Shown: one piece after another, positions 33,467 to 45,400 of the stretch
How the letters are laid out: each line of letters begins with the position of its first letter
Numbering within the stretch: position 1 is the first letter of the stretch
Origin: Chitiniphilus eburneus
GTDB taxonomy: Bacteria > Pseudomonadota > Gammaproteobacteria > Burkholderiales > Chitinibacteraceae
DNA length: 64,000 bases
Reading direction: 5' to 3'
Assembly: GCF_005048205.1 (NCBI RefSeq)
Contig: NZ_SUMF01000008.1
Coordinates: forward strand, 62,001 to 126,000
Program-made: the position numbers and the translations under genes
The notes under the pieces: model-generated
Told to the model about the DNA's origin: nothing
What the model saw: the letters and a program-made list of their open reading frames with translations, nothing else
The model's database searches: none

Positions 33467-34540
33467 CTAGAGAACCGCCTGCGGGTAGCTGCCCAGCACT
33501 TTGACGAAGGCGGCATCGCGTCTCAGTTCATCCAGCGCGCCTTGCAGCCTGGGCTCGCTGGCATGGCCCTCGACATCCACGAAGAACAGGTATTCCCAGA
33601 GGCCGGTGCGACTGGGGCGCGACTCGAACTTGGTCATCGACACATGATGGCGTGCCAGCGGCTCCACCAGCGCATGCAGGGCACCGGGGCGATTGGGCGC
33701 GGAGATCACCAGCGAAGTACGGTCGTGCCCCGACGCGGCGGTTTCCTCGCGTCCCAGCACCAGGAAACGCGTGGTGTTGTTGGGCTCGTCCTCGATATTC
33801 TGTGCCAGCTTGGTCAGGCCGAACTTCTCGGCGGCGGCATCGCCGGCAATGGCGGCGGCGCTGGGGTCGAGGCTGGCCAGCCGCGCGGCTTCGGCGTTGC
33901 TGGCGACGGATACGCGCTCCACCTCGGCGGGCAGGTTGCGGTTCAGCCACTCATGGCACTGGCCCAGGCTTTGCGCGTGGGAATACACGCGCTTGATGCC
34001 GTCCTTGTGCTCGCCCTTGCGTAGCAGATGATGATGAATGCGCAGCACCACTTCGCCACAGATATGCAGCGGGGTATTGACCATCAAATCCAGCGTGCGG
34101 CCGACGGCGCCCTCGGTGGAGTTCTCCACCGGCGCGACCACGTAGTCCGCGGCGCCCGCTTCGACACAGCGAAATGCCTCGTCGATGGAAATACAGGCCT
34201 GCGTTGCGGCGGCATGGCCGAAATGCTTGGTGGCGGCGGCCTGGCTGAACGTGCCTTCCGGCCCGAGGAACGCAATCGTCAACGGACGTTCCAGCGCCAG
34301 GCAAGCCGACATGATTTCGCGGAACAGCTTGGCGACCGTTTCATCGGACAAGGGGCCGGCGTTCAGCGATTTGATACGCGCCAGCACCTGCGCTTCGCGC
34401 TCCGGGCGATAAACCACGCCCCCGCCCTTGATTTCACCGATGGTGCGCGCATGACGGGCGCGGTCGTTCAGCAGTTCGAGCACGCGGGCGTCGATGCTGT
34501 CGATGGCATCGCGGTGCTGTTTGAGTTGTTCTTCTGACAT
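33467..34540 (-). CDS. pheA: Bifunctional chorismate mutase / prephenate dehydratase (P-protein)
   Basis: A 357-residue fusion enzyme of phenylalanine synthesis. An AroQ-type mutase domain (~1-85; QHRDAIDSIDARVLELLNDR) is followed by prephenate dehydratase (~90-270; IAFLGPEGTFSQAA, and NNTTRFLVLG with the catalytic TRF) and a C-terminal ACT domain with the feedback motif ESRPSRTGLWEYLFF. It lies 6 bp after a small membrane-protein gene and in the same direction as serC. Confidence 0.97.
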   Translation of the reverse strand: MSEEQLKQHRDAIDSIDARVLELLNDRARHARTIGEIKGGGVVYRPEREAQVLARIKSLNAGPLSDETVAKLFREIMSACLALERPLTIAFLGPEGTFSQAAATKHFGHAAATQACISIDEAFRCVEAGAADYVVAPVENSTEGAVGRTLDLMVNTPLHICGEVVLRIHHHLLRKGEHKDGIKRVYSHAQSLGQCHEWLNRNLPAEVERVSVASNAEAARLASLDPSAAAIAGDAAAEKFGLTKLAQNIEDEPNNTTRFLVLGREETAASGHDRTSLVISAPNRPGALHALVEPLARHHVSMTKFESRPSRTGLWEYLFFVDVEGHASEPRLQGALDELRRDAAFVKVLGSYPQAVL

Positions 34541-34546
34541 GTTGCT

Positions 34547-34735
34547 CTATTTGTTGGGCGCGAAACGCGCGGCGTCGATGATCGACCACAGATGGATGGC
34601 CCAGCCCAGCAGGATAAGCCACAGCACGGCGGCAAGCACGATCAGCGGCCGACCTTGCAGCAATTGCCCCGGCCCCGGGGTGGAAAAACTCGCCAGCGCG
34701 GCGAGTACATTGCCGCCCGAACCCCGTCCTGCCAT
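34547..34735 (-). CDS. Small single-span membrane protein
   Basis: A 62-residue protein not assigned to a named family. A Gly/Ala-rich N-terminus (MAGRGSGGNVLAALASFSTP) is followed by a strongly hydrophobic helix (PLIVLAAVLWLILLGWAIHL) and a short charged tail. A good ribosome site (AAGGAGCAAGGC) precedes the ATG, and the gene is packed 6 bp from pheA and 58 bp from serC, so it is very probably real. Related small proteins may occur in the same place in other Neisseriales; a role cannot be given. Confidence 0.68.
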   Translation of the reverse strand: MAGRGSGGNVLAALASFSTPGPGQLLQGRPLIVLAAVLWLILLGWAIHLWSIIDAARFAPNK

Positions 34736-34793
34736 GCCTTGCTCCTTGGAATCCGTTCATTGCCGCCGCCAGCGGCGGCAACCGTGGGAGTGC

Positions 34794-35864
34794 TCAGCCG
34801 TGCGTCCTGACGAAATCGCGCAGGTAGTCACACAGGGCTTTCACGCCCTCGACCGGCATCGCGTTATAGATCGAGGCACGCATGCCCCCCACCGAGCGAT
34901 GTCCTTTCAATTGCAACAGGCCCCGCGCCTTGGCACCTTCCAGGAAGGCATCGTCCAGGCGCTCGTCGGCCAGGCGGAAGGGCACGTTCATGCGCGAGCG
35001 ATACGGCCGCTCCACCGGGCACGAATAAAAGCCCGATGCATCCAGCGTTTCGTACAGCATCGATGCCTTCTCGATATTCTGCTGCTCCATCGCGACCAGG
35101 CCGCCCCGATCCAGCAGCCACTTGAACACCAGCCCGGCGATATAGATCGCGTAGGTGGGCGGCGTGTTGTAGAGCGAATCCGCCGCGGCATGGATCTGGT
35201 AGTCGAGCATGGTCGGCGTTTCGGAGCGGGCGTGACCCAGCAGATCATCGCGCACGATCACCAGCGTCAGTCCCGAAGGGCCAATGTTCTTCTGTGCGCC
35301 ACCATAGATCAGGCCAAATCTGGATACGTCCAGCGGGCGCGACAGGATATTCGACGACATGTCGCAAACCAGCGGCACATCCGATTGCGGAATGAACGGA
35401 AACTCGACGCCGCCGATGGTTTCGTTCGAGCAATAGTGCAGGTAGGCCGCGCCCTTGCTGCGCTGCCAGTCGGCCTCCGCCGGAATGCCCGAGCCATCGC
35501 CCACGGCGGCGAGATGAACCTTGGCGTAGCGTCTGGCTTCCTTGATCGCGATCCTGGACCAGTGCCCGGTATCGACGAAATCGATCGTATCGTCCGGCTG
35601 CGTGAGGTTCAGCGGCAACATGGCGAACTGGAAATGCGCGCCCCCTTGCATGAACAGGATCTTGTAGCCGGACGGTACGCCCAGGAGCTTGCGCAGATCG
35701 GCCTCGGCCTCGGTGATGATCTGGGTGAACTCGCGACCGCGATGGCTCATTTCCATCACGCTCATGCCAGACCCATGCCAGTCGGTGAACTCGGCCTGTG
35801 CGGCCAGCATCACTTCACGCGGCAGCACCGCGGGGCCTGAACTGAAGTTGTATACCTGGGTCAT
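34794..35864 (-). CDS. serC: Phosphoserine aminotransferase
   Basis: A 356-residue PLP enzyme: YNFSSGPAVLPREVMLAAQAE, MEMSHRGREFTQI, FMQGGAHFQFAMLPLNL, and the PLP lysine in GAQKNIGPSGLT. It makes 3-phosphoserine for serine synthesis and a pyridoxine precursor. Start 35864 (MTQVYNFSSGPA) follows AAAGGACAGACG. Gene order gyrA, serC, pheA is common in Betaproteobacteria. Confidence 0.97.
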   Translation of the reverse strand: MTQVYNFSSGPAVLPREVMLAAQAEFTDWHGSGMSVMEMSHRGREFTQIITEAEADLRKLLGVPSGYKILFMQGGAHFQFAMLPLNLTQPDDTIDFVDTGHWSRIAIKEARRYAKVHLAAVGDGSGIPAEADWQRSKGAAYLHYCSNETIGGVEFPFIPQSDVPLVCDMSSNILSRPLDVSRFGLIYGGAQKNIGPSGLTLVIVRDDLLGHARSETPTMLDYQIHAAADSLYNTPPTYAIYIAGLVFKWLLDRGGLVAMEQQNIEKASMLYETLDASGFYSCPVERPYRSRMNVPFRLADERLDDAFLEGAKARGLLQLKGHRSVGGMRASIYNAMPVEGVKALCDYLRDFVRTHG

Positions 35865-35952
35865 CGTCTGTCCTTTCGTCTTGCCTCGCCACCCACGGTA
35901 GCGGGCTGAATCCTTGAAACTCCGGCATCGCCGGCCTTCACCGGAGCGGCCA

Positions 35953-36393
35953 TCACCCCAGCAGGAAGTGGGCGCGGGCGGAGGCGACGGGCTTGGCGGC
36001 ATCGTCCTGCCAGGCCACCAATTGCACGTTCGCCACCCGTTTGCCCTGGCGCACGATGTCGCAACGGCCGTACAGATCCAGCGCCCGGCCGCTACGCAGG
36101 TAATCGATCGAGAAATCGACCACCTTGGGCACGCTACGGGTCTCGGTGGACGCCAGCAGCGTAAAGATCGCCACGTTTTCCAGGAAGCCGCCGATCACGC
36201 CGCCATGCAATGCCGGCAGCAACACGTTGCCGATGTTCGATTGCCGGAACGGCAGGGTGAACCGCAATTCGCCATCGGTCTCGCTCATCACCATGCCAAT
36301 GGTGCGGGCGTAGGGAATCGCCCGCATCAGCGCGTGGTAGTCGCCGCTGGCGCGCGCTTCTTCCCAGCAGCGCTTCATTTCAGCATGTGTCAT
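35953..36393 (-). CDS. Hotdog-fold thioesterase (PaaI-like), copy 2
   Basis: A 146-residue hotdog protein (LPFRQSNIGNVLLPALHGGVIGGFLEN, then VVDFSIDYLRSG). The HGGVIGG segment is the typical PaaI/acyl-CoA thioesterase active-site region. Its ATG overlaps the stop of the upstream thioesterase (ATGA). The physiological substrate is unknown. Confidence 0.85.
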   Translation of the reverse strand: MTHAEMKRCWEEARASGDYHALMRAIPYARTIGMVMSETDGELRFTLPFRQSNIGNVLLPALHGGVIGGFLENVAIFTLLASTETRSVPKVVDFSIDYLRSGRALDLYGRCDIVRQGKRVANVQLVAWQDDAAKPVASARAHFLLG

Positions 36394-36827
36394 GCTCCGC
36401 TCCCGACCCGGGTCCGCATGAAGGTACCGACGCCATGCGCGATTTCACGTTCGCTCTGATAGGCCACGGCGCGGGTGAAGGCGATCTGCTCCGTCAACCG
36501 ATAGCACTCGGCGCGGCAGATGATGGCCTCACCCGGCAATGCCGGACGCAGGTAGTCGATACGCAGATCCAGCGTGGCAACCGCCTCGGTTTCTTCCAGC
36601 AAGGTATAGATGCAGGTGCCGCTGGCGGTATCGATCAGCGTGGTCACCGCGCCGCCGTGCACCACGCCCGTTTCCGGATTGCCGACGATGGCCTCGGAAT
36701 ACGGCAGTCGCAACTCCACCACGCCCTCTTCGGCGCCGACATACTCGATACCCAGGACCTTGCAGTGCGGCAAGTCCATGAACCAGCGCCACAATGGTTC
36801 GAACATCTTCGGATTGATGACAGCCAT
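36390..36827 (-). CDS. Hotdog-fold thioesterase (PaaI-like), copy 1
   Basis: A 145-residue hotdog protein (VELRLPYSEAIVGNPETGVV, HGGAVTTLIDTASGTCIYTL, LDLRIDYLRPA). The HGGAVTTLID motif marks the PaaI-type thioesterase group that hydrolyses small acyl-CoAs. The gene starts 18 bp after gyrA and overlaps the next thioesterase, so the two may form a hetero-oligomer. Similarity between the two is limited to the fold motifs. Confidence 0.85.
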   Translation of the reverse strand: MAVINPKMFEPLWRWFMDLPHCKVLGIEYVGAEEGVVELRLPYSEAIVGNPETGVVHGGAVTTLIDTASGTCIYTLLEETEAVATLDLRIDYLRPALPGEAIICRAECYRLTEQIAFTRAVAYQSEREIAHGVGTFMRTRVGSGA

Positions 36828-36845
36828 GTCAGGTCCCTGGGTGAA

Positions 36846-39470
36846 TCATTCTGCCGGCGTGTCGTCCGCCGCCGTACCGCCGCCCTGCTCGTCTTCGATA
36901 CCGGCGGTGGAGGCATCTTCGTCCTCGTCGCTCTCGGCCACCTTCTCCAGCCCGGAAAGCTTTTCGCCATCATCCAGGTTGATCAGGCGCACCCCTTGGG
37001 CGGCGCGGCCGGTTTCCCGGATTTCGGATACGCGGGTGCGGATCAGCACGCCACCCGTGGTGATCAGCATCAGATGGTCGCTTTCCTCCACCAGCGTGGC
37101 CGCCACCAACGGACCGTTGCGCTCGCCGGTATCGATCGCGATCACACCCTGCGTGCCACGGCTGGTCAGGCGATAGTCGCTGATCGGCGTACGCTTGCCA
37201 TAGCCGTTCTCGGTCGCGGTCAGGACCTGCTGTTGCTCGTCCGCCGCCACCAGCAAGGAGATGACACGCTGGCCTTCCTGCAATTGCATGCCGCGCACGC
37301 CGGTCGCGGCACGCCCCATGGCGCGCACATCGGTTTCGATGAAGCGGACCGACTTGCCTGCGTTGGAGAACAACATCACCTGGTCGCCCTGCTGCGTCAG
37401 CGCCACGCCGATCAGGTCATCGCCATCCTCGATATTGATGGCGATGATGCCCTTCTTCATCGGGCGCGAATAATCGACCAGCGACGTTTTCTTGACGGTG
37501 CCGCGCGCTGTGGCCATGAACACGCACTGGTCCTCGCGGAACTCCTTCACCGGCAGCACGGCGCTGATCTTTTCGCCCTCCTGCAATGGCAGCAGGTTGA
37601 CGATGGGTTTGCCACGGCTGGTGCGTCCACCCTGCGGCAGTTCATACACCTTCAGCCAGTACACCCGGCCGAACGAGGAGAAACACAGGATGTAGTTATG
37701 CGTATTGGCCACGAACAACTGGTCGATGAAGTCATCGTCCTTGGTGGCCGCCGCCTGCTTGCCACGCCCGCCACGACGCTGCGCCCCGTATTCGTCCACC
37801 GGCGTGGTCTTCATGTAGCCGCCGTGGGTCAGCGTCACGACCATGTCCTGCGGCGTGATCAGGTCTTCGATGCACAGGTCCTCGCCGTGGGCGATGATCT
37901 CGGAACGACGCACGTCGCCGTACTGCTCCTTCACCTGGTTCAGTTCATCGACGATCAACTGGGTGACACGCTCCGGCTTGGCCAGGATATCGAGCAAGTC
38001 GAGGATTTTCTCCATGATCTCGCGGTATTCCGCGACGATCTTGTCCTGCTCGAGGCCGGTCAGGCGTTGCAGGCGCAATTCGAGGATCGCCTGTGCCTGC
38101 GCCTCGGAAAGCCGATAGCCGTCGCCGGTCAGGCCGAAGTCCTCGCCCACCCCATCGGGGCGCGACGCGGAAAGGTCGATACGGGCCAGCATGTCTTCGA
38201 CCAGCGCCGAGCGCCAGGTCCGGCCCATCAGCCCGGCCTTGGCTTCCGGCGGCGTTGCCGCGGCCTTGATCAGGGCGATGATCTCGTCGACGTTGGATAG
38301 CGCGACGGCCAGGCCTTCCAGGATATGGCCCCGCTCGCGCGCCTTGCGCAGTTCGAACACGGTACGGCGGTTGATGACTTCGCGACGATGGCGCAGGAAG
38401 CACTCCAGCACCTGCTTCAGATTGAGCAGGCGCGGCTGGCCATCGACCAGCGCCACCATGTTGATGCCGAAGCTGTCCTGCATCTGCGTGTGCTTATATA
38501 GATTGTTCAGCACCACGTCCGGCATTTCGCCGCGCTTCAACTCGATGACGACGCGCATCCCGGAACGGTCGGATTCATCGCGGATCTCCGAAACGCCTTC
38601 CAGGATCTTTTCGCGCACCAGCTCGCCGATGCGCTCCAGCAACTTCGCCTTGTTGACCTGATACGGCAGCTCATCGACCACGATCATCTGGCGGTCGTTG
38701 CTCTTGGGAATGTCTTCGAAATGGCAACGCGCGCGCATCACCACGCGCCCACGCCCGGTCCGGTAGCCCTCCCGCACACCATGGATGCCATAGATGATGC
38801 CGGCGGTGGGGAAGTCCGGCGCGGGGATCAGATCGATCAGCTCGTCCACACCCATGTCGGGGTTCGCCAGCAGCGCCAGGCTGCCGTCGATGACCTCGGA
38901 CAGGTTGTGCGGGGGGATATTGGTGGCCATGCCGACCGCGATGCCGGACGACCCATTGATCAGCAGATTGGGAATCCGCGTGGGCAGGACGGTGGGCTCG
39001 AGTTCCTTCTCGTCGTAGTTCGGCGAGAAATCGACGGTTTCCTTGTCGATGTCGGCAAGCAGTTCGCTCGATACCCGCGCCAGGCGGCATTCCGTATAAC
39101 GGTAGGCCGCCGGAGAGTCGCCATCGATGGAGCCGAAGTTGCCCTGCCCGTCGATCAGGGTGTAGCGCAGCGAAAAATCCTGTGCCATCCGTACCAGCGC
39201 CTCGTAGGCCGCAGCATCCCCGTGGGGGTGGTATTTACCCAACACATCGCCGATGACCCGGGCACATTTCACATACGGCCGGTTCCAGACGTTGTTACTC
39301 TCGTGCATGGCAAAAAGGATGCGACGATGAACCGGTTTCAAGCCGTCACGTACATCCGGCAACGCCCGTCCTACGATAACGCTCATGGCGTAGTCGAGAT
39401 AGGAACGGCGCATTTCCTCTTCGAGGCTGACTGGGATCGTTTCTTTGGCGAAGCTGCTTTGTTCGGACAT
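36846..39470 (-). CDS. gyrA: DNA gyrase subunit A
   Basis: An 874-residue type-II topoisomerase subunit. The start ([20 protein letters not shown], then [20 protein letters not shown]) and the active Tyr125 ([12 protein letters not shown]) are clear, as is the GyrA box QRRGGRG of the C-terminal DNA-wrapping domain. GyrA breaks and rejoins DNA to introduce negative supercoils. In the quinolone pocket the motif reads [12 protein letters not shown]: Ala86 replaces the usual Ser/Thr (E. coli Ser83) and Glu90 replaces Asp87. The ATG at 39468-39470 is preceded by CCTGGAAG. The acidic, low-complexity tail (residues ~840-874) is normal. Confidence 0.98.
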   Translation of the reverse strand: MSEQSSFAKETIPVSLEEEMRRSYLDYAMSVIVGRALPDVRDGLKPVHRRILFAMHESNNVWNRPYVKCARVIGDVLGKYHPHGDAAAYEALVRMAQDFSLRYTLIDGQGNFGSIDGDSPAAYRYTECRLARVSSELLADIDKETVDFSPNYDEKELEPTVLPTRIPNLLINGSSGIAVGMATNIPPHNLSEVIDGSLALLANPDMGVDELIDLIPAPDFPTAGIIYGIHGVREGYRTGRGRVVMRARCHFEDIPKSNDRQMIVVDELPYQVNKAKLLERIGELVREKILEGVSEIRDESDRSGMRVVIELKRGEMPDVVLNNLYKHTQMQDSFGINMVALVDGQPRLLNLKQVLECFLRHRREVINRRTVFELRKARERGHILEGLAVALSNVDEIIALIKAAATPPEAKAGLMGRTWRSALVEDMLARIDLSASRPDGVGEDFGLTGDGYRLSEAQAQAILELRLQRLTGLEQDKIVAEYREIMEKILDLLDILAKPERVTQLIVDELNQVKEQYGDVRRSEIIAHGEDLCIEDLITPQDMVVTLTHGGYMKTTPVDEYGAQRRGGRGKQAAATKDDDFIDQLFVANTHNYILCFSSFGRVYWLKVYELPQGGRTSRGKPIVNLLPLQEGEKISAVLPVKEFREDQCVFMATARGTVKKTSLVDYSRPMKKGIIAINIEDGDDLIGVALTQQGDQVMLFSNAGKSVRFIETDVRAMGRAATGVRGMQLQEGQRVISLLVAADEQQQVLTATENGYGKRTPISDYRLTSRGTQGVIAIDTGERNGPLVAATLVEESDHLMLITTGGVLIRTRVSEIRETGRAAQGVRLINLDDGEKLSGLEKVAESDEDEDASTAGIEDEQGGGTAADDTPAE

Positions 39471-39788
39471 CTTCCAGGACCATTGAGAACGAGCGGAAGC
39501 TCGTTCGGAGAAGCTGGGACGGCACCTCGGCACAGGAACGTGCAACAAGGAGGACTATCTGCTAATAAGGTAATGAGTTTAACACGCACCCTGTACCACT
39601 CCAATTTTGCGTGGGGGCGTCGGAAAATTCACGGTGGCTTCATTTGCATACGCGAAAGTTAAGACACTAGAATATGCAACGTTACTGATTGATTGGATGG
39701 AACTTACTATCCAACCACACAATCAATTCACGAAGTAATGGGTTGCTGTTTCCCGGGCTCACAACGAAACCTACTAGGAGAAAAAACT
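39471..39788. promoter_or_regulatory. gyrA-ompA divergent region with ompA leader hairpin
   Basis: A 318-bp gap. A nested inverted repeat lies at 39688-39727: outer ATTGATTG/CAATCAAT and inner TTGGAT/ATCCAA, which would fold in the ompA leader about 60 bp before its ATG; ompA mRNAs in other bacteria have stabilising 5' hairpins. AT-rich stretches at 39555-39590 may carry the gyrA promoter. The ompA ribosome site TAGGAG is at 39775-39780. No gene is visible. Confidence 0.45.
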
Positions 39789-40478
39789 ATGCTGTCGCTC
39801 AAACAAACTCTGACGTCTCTGGCCGTAGCCGCCACCCTTGGTGCAGCAGCCCCCGCTTTCGCTGCAACCGATGCTTACCTGACCAACTCCACCACCGTCA
39901 GCCCCGCCAATCCTGAAGGCGTGGTGAAGAACAGCATCGGCGAATGCTGGCAGACCAGCAGCTGGTCCAAGGACAAGGCCGTCAAGGGTTGCCCGGGCTA
40001 TGTTGAACCCGTTGCTGCGGCCGCTCCGGCCCCCGCACCGGCCCCGGCTGCTGTCGTTCCGGCACCGGCCGTCAGCACCAAGAAGTTCACCCTGCAAGCC
40101 GAAGTGCTGTTCGACTTCAACAAGTCCGTGCTGAAGCCGTCCGGCAAGGATGCGCTGGATCAGCTGTACAACGAAGTCGCCAACCTGGATCCGAAGGAAG
40201 GCGCCGCCGTTGTCGTGGGTCACACCGACCGCATCGGTTCCGAAAAGTACAATGAGGAACTGGGCTATCGCCGTGCCAAGGCTGTTCAGGACTACCTGAT
40301 CTCCAAGGGCGCACCGGCCGATCGCATCTCCGCTGAAACCCGCGGCAAGAGCGAACCGGTGACCGGCGACACTTGCGACAAGGTGAAGCCGCGCGCCAAG
40401 CTGATCGAATGCCTGGCTCCGGATCGTCGCGTTGAAATCGAAGTGCGCGGCACCCGCGAAGTCACCGAAACCAAGTAA
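39789..40478 (+). CDS. OmpA-family outer membrane protein with short N-terminal domain
   Basis: A 229-residue exported protein: signal peptide ([17 protein letters not shown]), a ~45-residue N-terminal region with ECWQTSSW, an Ala/Pro-rich linker, and a C-terminal OmpA peptidoglycan-binding domain (~100-225) with [38 protein letters not shown] and [10 protein letters not shown]. There is no room for an 8-strand barrel, so this is like Neisseria RmpM rather than E. coli OmpA. It should tether the outer membrane or porins to the cell wall. Codon usage suggests high expression. Confidence 0.93.
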   Translation: MLSLKQTLTSLAVAATLGAAAPAFAATDAYLTNSTTVSPANPEGVVKNSIGECWQTSSWSKDKAVKGCPGYVEPVAAAAPAPAPAPAAVVPAPAVSTKKFTLQAEVLFDFNKSVLKPSGKDALDQLYNEVANLDPKEGAAVVVGHTDRIGSEKYNEELGYRRAKAVQDYLISKGAPADRISAETRGKSEPVTGDTCDKVKPRAKLIECLAPDRRVEIEVRGTREVTETK

Positions 40479-40493
40479 TCGGTTTTGGGTCTG

Positions 40494-40519
40494 AAAGCCC
40501 CGCCCAGGCGGGGCTTTTT
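40494..40519 (+). terminator. Intrinsic terminator of ompA
   Basis: AAAGCCCCGCC (40494-40504) and GGCGGGGCTTT (40507-40517) form an 11-bp stem with a 2-nt loop, followed by a T run. It lies 16 bp after the ompA stop and 22 bp before lolA. Confidence 0.88.
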
Positions 40520-40540
40520 ACTTTCTGGAGGACACCGCTC

Positions 40541-41138
40541 TTGAAATCGATGGCTTTTACCCTCGCACTGCCGCTGTTGCTCCACGCCATTCCCGCGCAA
40601 GCGGATGCCTTGGCCACGTTGAAATCCTCCCTGTCCGGCACGACCACGTTGCAGGGTCGTTTCACCCAGACCGTAGTCCAGCAGAATGGCAAGCCGCAGC
40701 AGAGCGCGGGCGACTTCGCGATCCAGCGGCCCGGCAAATTCCGCTGGTCGTACAGCGCGCCTTACGAGCAACTGATCGTGGGTGATGGGGCCGAGGTGTG
40801 GTTGTACGATCCCGATCTGCGACAGGCCACCGTCAAATCGATGGGCAATGCCCTGGAATCCAGCCCCGCCGCCTTGCTGGCCGGCGATAATGCGCTGGAG
40901 AAGAACTATCAGCTCAAGCCGCTGGCCTCCCGGAACGGGATCGACTGGTTCGATGCCAGGCCCCGCCAGGAAGATGCCGGCTTCTCCAGTATTCGCCTTG
41001 GCCTCAAGAATGGTCAGATCGTCGAAATGGAGCTGATTGACCGCTTCGAGCAACTCACGCGCATCCGTTTCGACAACGTGAAGCGCAATACCAGGCTGGA
41101 CCCCACCCTGTTCCGTTTCACCCCGCCAAAGGATGTAG

Positions 41139-41155
<17 letters not shown>
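40541..41155 (+). CDS. lolA: Outer-membrane lipoprotein carrier protein LolA
   Basis: A 204-residue periplasmic protein with signal peptide (MAFTLALPLLLHAIPAQA) and LolA motifs (TLQGRFTQTVVQQNG, PGKFRWSYSAPYEQLIVGDG, and LYDPDLRQATV). LolA carries lipoproteins from LolCDE to LolB at the outer membrane, which is relevant to the several lipoproteins in this window. I keep the TTG start at 40541 because CTGGAGG lies 9-10 bp before it; an in-frame ATG at 40550 would also work. It overlaps rarA by 17 bp. Confidence 0.94.
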
Positions 41156-43837
<2,682 letters not shown>

Positions 43838-43860
43838 TCTGGATCAGCCCCACGGAAAAG

Positions 43861-43885
43861 CGCGCCCTCAGCGGGCGCGTTTTTT
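43861..43885 (+). terminator. Intrinsic terminator of serS
   Basis: CGCGCCC (43861-43867) and GGGCGCG (43873-43879) form a stem with a 5-nt loop, followed by TTTTTT. It lies 23 bp after the serS stop. Confidence 0.88.
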
Positions 43886-43947
43886 ATTGGCTTGTCATCC
43901 CCGATCAGGTATATCAAAGCATTCCCATCCAGTGAGGTCCTCGCCGT

Positions 43948-44406
43948 ATGTCCGCGGTAACCTGGTGGCTGATCGCCGCTCTCGCTCTTGCCGGCATGGA
44001 AATGCTGACCGGCACCTTCTATCTGCTGGCCATTGCCGCGGGTGCGGCCTTCGGCGCGCTGGCCGCGCTGACCGGTATTCCACCCGCTGGCCAGATCGCC
44101 ATCGCCGCCCTGTTCAGCCTGATCGCGCTGGGGGGATTGAAGCACTGGAAACGCAAGACCGCGGCCACGCTACCGCCGGAGCAGTCGCTCGATATCGGTC
44201 ATATCGTCCTCGTGGAAAACTGGCTCGATGCCACGCGCGCGCGGGTACGGCACCGTGGCACGCAGTGGGATGCCGAACTGCGCCCGCCGCTGACCGGCCC
44301 CGTCGATGCCGAGCTGCGCATCGTGGCGCAACGCGGCGCCACTCTGATCCTGGATCTTGCCTACCCCCGTTCCGAATCCCAACAACAGGAGTCGCCCGCA
44401 CCATGA
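43948..44406 (+). CDS. NfeD-family membrane protein
   Basis: A 152-residue protein with two to three N-terminal transmembrane helices (WWLIAALALAGMEMLTGTFY, LLAIAAGAAFGALAALTGI, QIAIAALFSLIALGGL) and a C-terminal OB-fold-like domain (VLVENWLDATRARVRHRGTQ). Short NfeD proteins pair with SPFH/stomatin proteins in membrane microdomains. The stop overlaps the next gene's start (ATGA), supporting the pairing. Confidence 0.88.
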   Translation: MSAVTWWLIAALALAGMEMLTGTFYLLAIAAGAAFGALAALTGIPPAGQIAIAALFSLIALGGLKHWKRKTAATLPPEQSLDIGHIVLVENWLDATRARVRHRGTQWDAELRPPLTGPVDAELRIVAQRGATLILDLAYPRSESQQQESPAP

Positions 44407-45350
44407 GCCTCGGTTTCCCCATCGTTCTCTTCATCATCGTCGTGATCTTCATCGCCAAGACCTTGAAGATCGTTCCGCAGCAGAATGCCTGGGTTCGCGA
44501 ACGCCTCGGCCGCTTCCACGACGTACTGGAGCCCGGCCTGCGCGTGGTGGTGCCCTTCGTCGACCGCGTGGCCTACCGGCACAACCTGAAGGAAATCCCG
44601 CTCGACGTCCCGAGCCAGGTCTGCATCACGCGCGACAACACGCAATTGCAGGTGGACGGCATCCTTTACTTCCAGGTCGTCGATCCGAAGCTGGCATCGT
44701 ACGGTTCCAGCGACTACGTGCTCGCCATCACCCAACTGGCCCAGACCACGCTGCGCTCGGTCGTCGGCAAGCTGGAGCTGGACAAGACCTTCGAGGAACG
44801 GGAGGAAATCAACCGTGCGGTGGTTTCCGCACTGGATGACGCCGCGGCAAGCTGGGGCGTGAAGGTGCTGCGCTACGAAATCAAGGATCTGACGCCGCCG
44901 GCGGAAATCCTGCGTGCAATGCAGGCCCAGATCACCGCCGAACGGGAAAAGCGTGCCCGGATTGCCCAATCCGAAGGCCTGCGCCAGGAACAGATCAACA
45001 TCGCCAGCGGCGATCGCGAAGCCTCCATCCAGCGCTCGCAAGGCGAGATGCAGGCCGCCATCAACGAATCGGAAGGCCAGAAGCAGGCCGCCATCAACCG
45101 CGCCACCGGCGAGGCCGAAGCGCTGCGGCTCGTCGCGCGCGCCAACGCCGAGGCGATTGCCGCGGTCGGCCAGGCCATCGAGCACGACGGGGGGATCGAG
45201 GCGGTGAACCTGAAGATCGCCGAGCAATACGTCGCGGCTTTCAGCAATCTGGCCAAGGAAGGCAATACGATGTTGCTGCCGACCAATGCCGCCGATATCG
45301 CGACGCTGGTCGCCACCGCGACATCCGTGATCCGGCAGCAACCCAAGTAA
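44403..45350 (+). CDS. SPFH/Band-7 (stomatin-like, QmcA-type) protein
   Basis: A 315-residue protein with one N-terminal membrane helix (FPIVLFIIVVIFIAKTLKIV), an SPFH domain (QQNAWVRERLGRFHDVLEPG to ~180), and an Ala/Glu-rich coiled coil (EREKRARIAQSEGLRQEQIN, with imperfect SEGQKQAAINRATGEAEALR repeats). It should oligomerise on the membrane and scaffold microdomains or proteolytic complexes; E. coli QmcA is the nearest well-known homologue. Starts in the NfeD stop (ATGA). Confidence 0.93.
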   Translation: MSLGFPIVLFIIVVIFIAKTLKIVPQQNAWVRERLGRFHDVLEPGLRVVVPFVDRVAYRHNLKEIPLDVPSQVCITRDNTQLQVDGILYFQVVDPKLASYGSSDYVLAITQLAQTTLRSVVGKLELDKTFEEREEINRAVVSALDDAAASWGVKVLRYEIKDLTPPAEILRAMQAQITAEREKRARIAQSEGLRQEQINIASGDREASIQRSQGEMQAAINESEGQKQAAINRATGEAEALRLVARANAEAIAAVGQAIEHDGGIEAVNLKIAEQYVAAFSNLAKEGNTMLLPTNAADIATLVATATSVIRQQPK

Positions 45351-45367
45351 CCGGTTCGTACCGCGAC

Positions 45368-45394
45368 AAAAGGCCGTCCAGAGGACGGCCTTTT
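45368..45394. terminator. Terminator between the SPFH and PilZ genes
   Basis: AAAAGGCCGTCC (45368-45379) and GGACGGCCTTTT (45383-45394) form a 12-bp stem with a 3-nt loop and an extra T. It lies between converging genes and can work in both directions. Confidence 0.88.
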
Positions 45395-45400
45395 TCGTTT

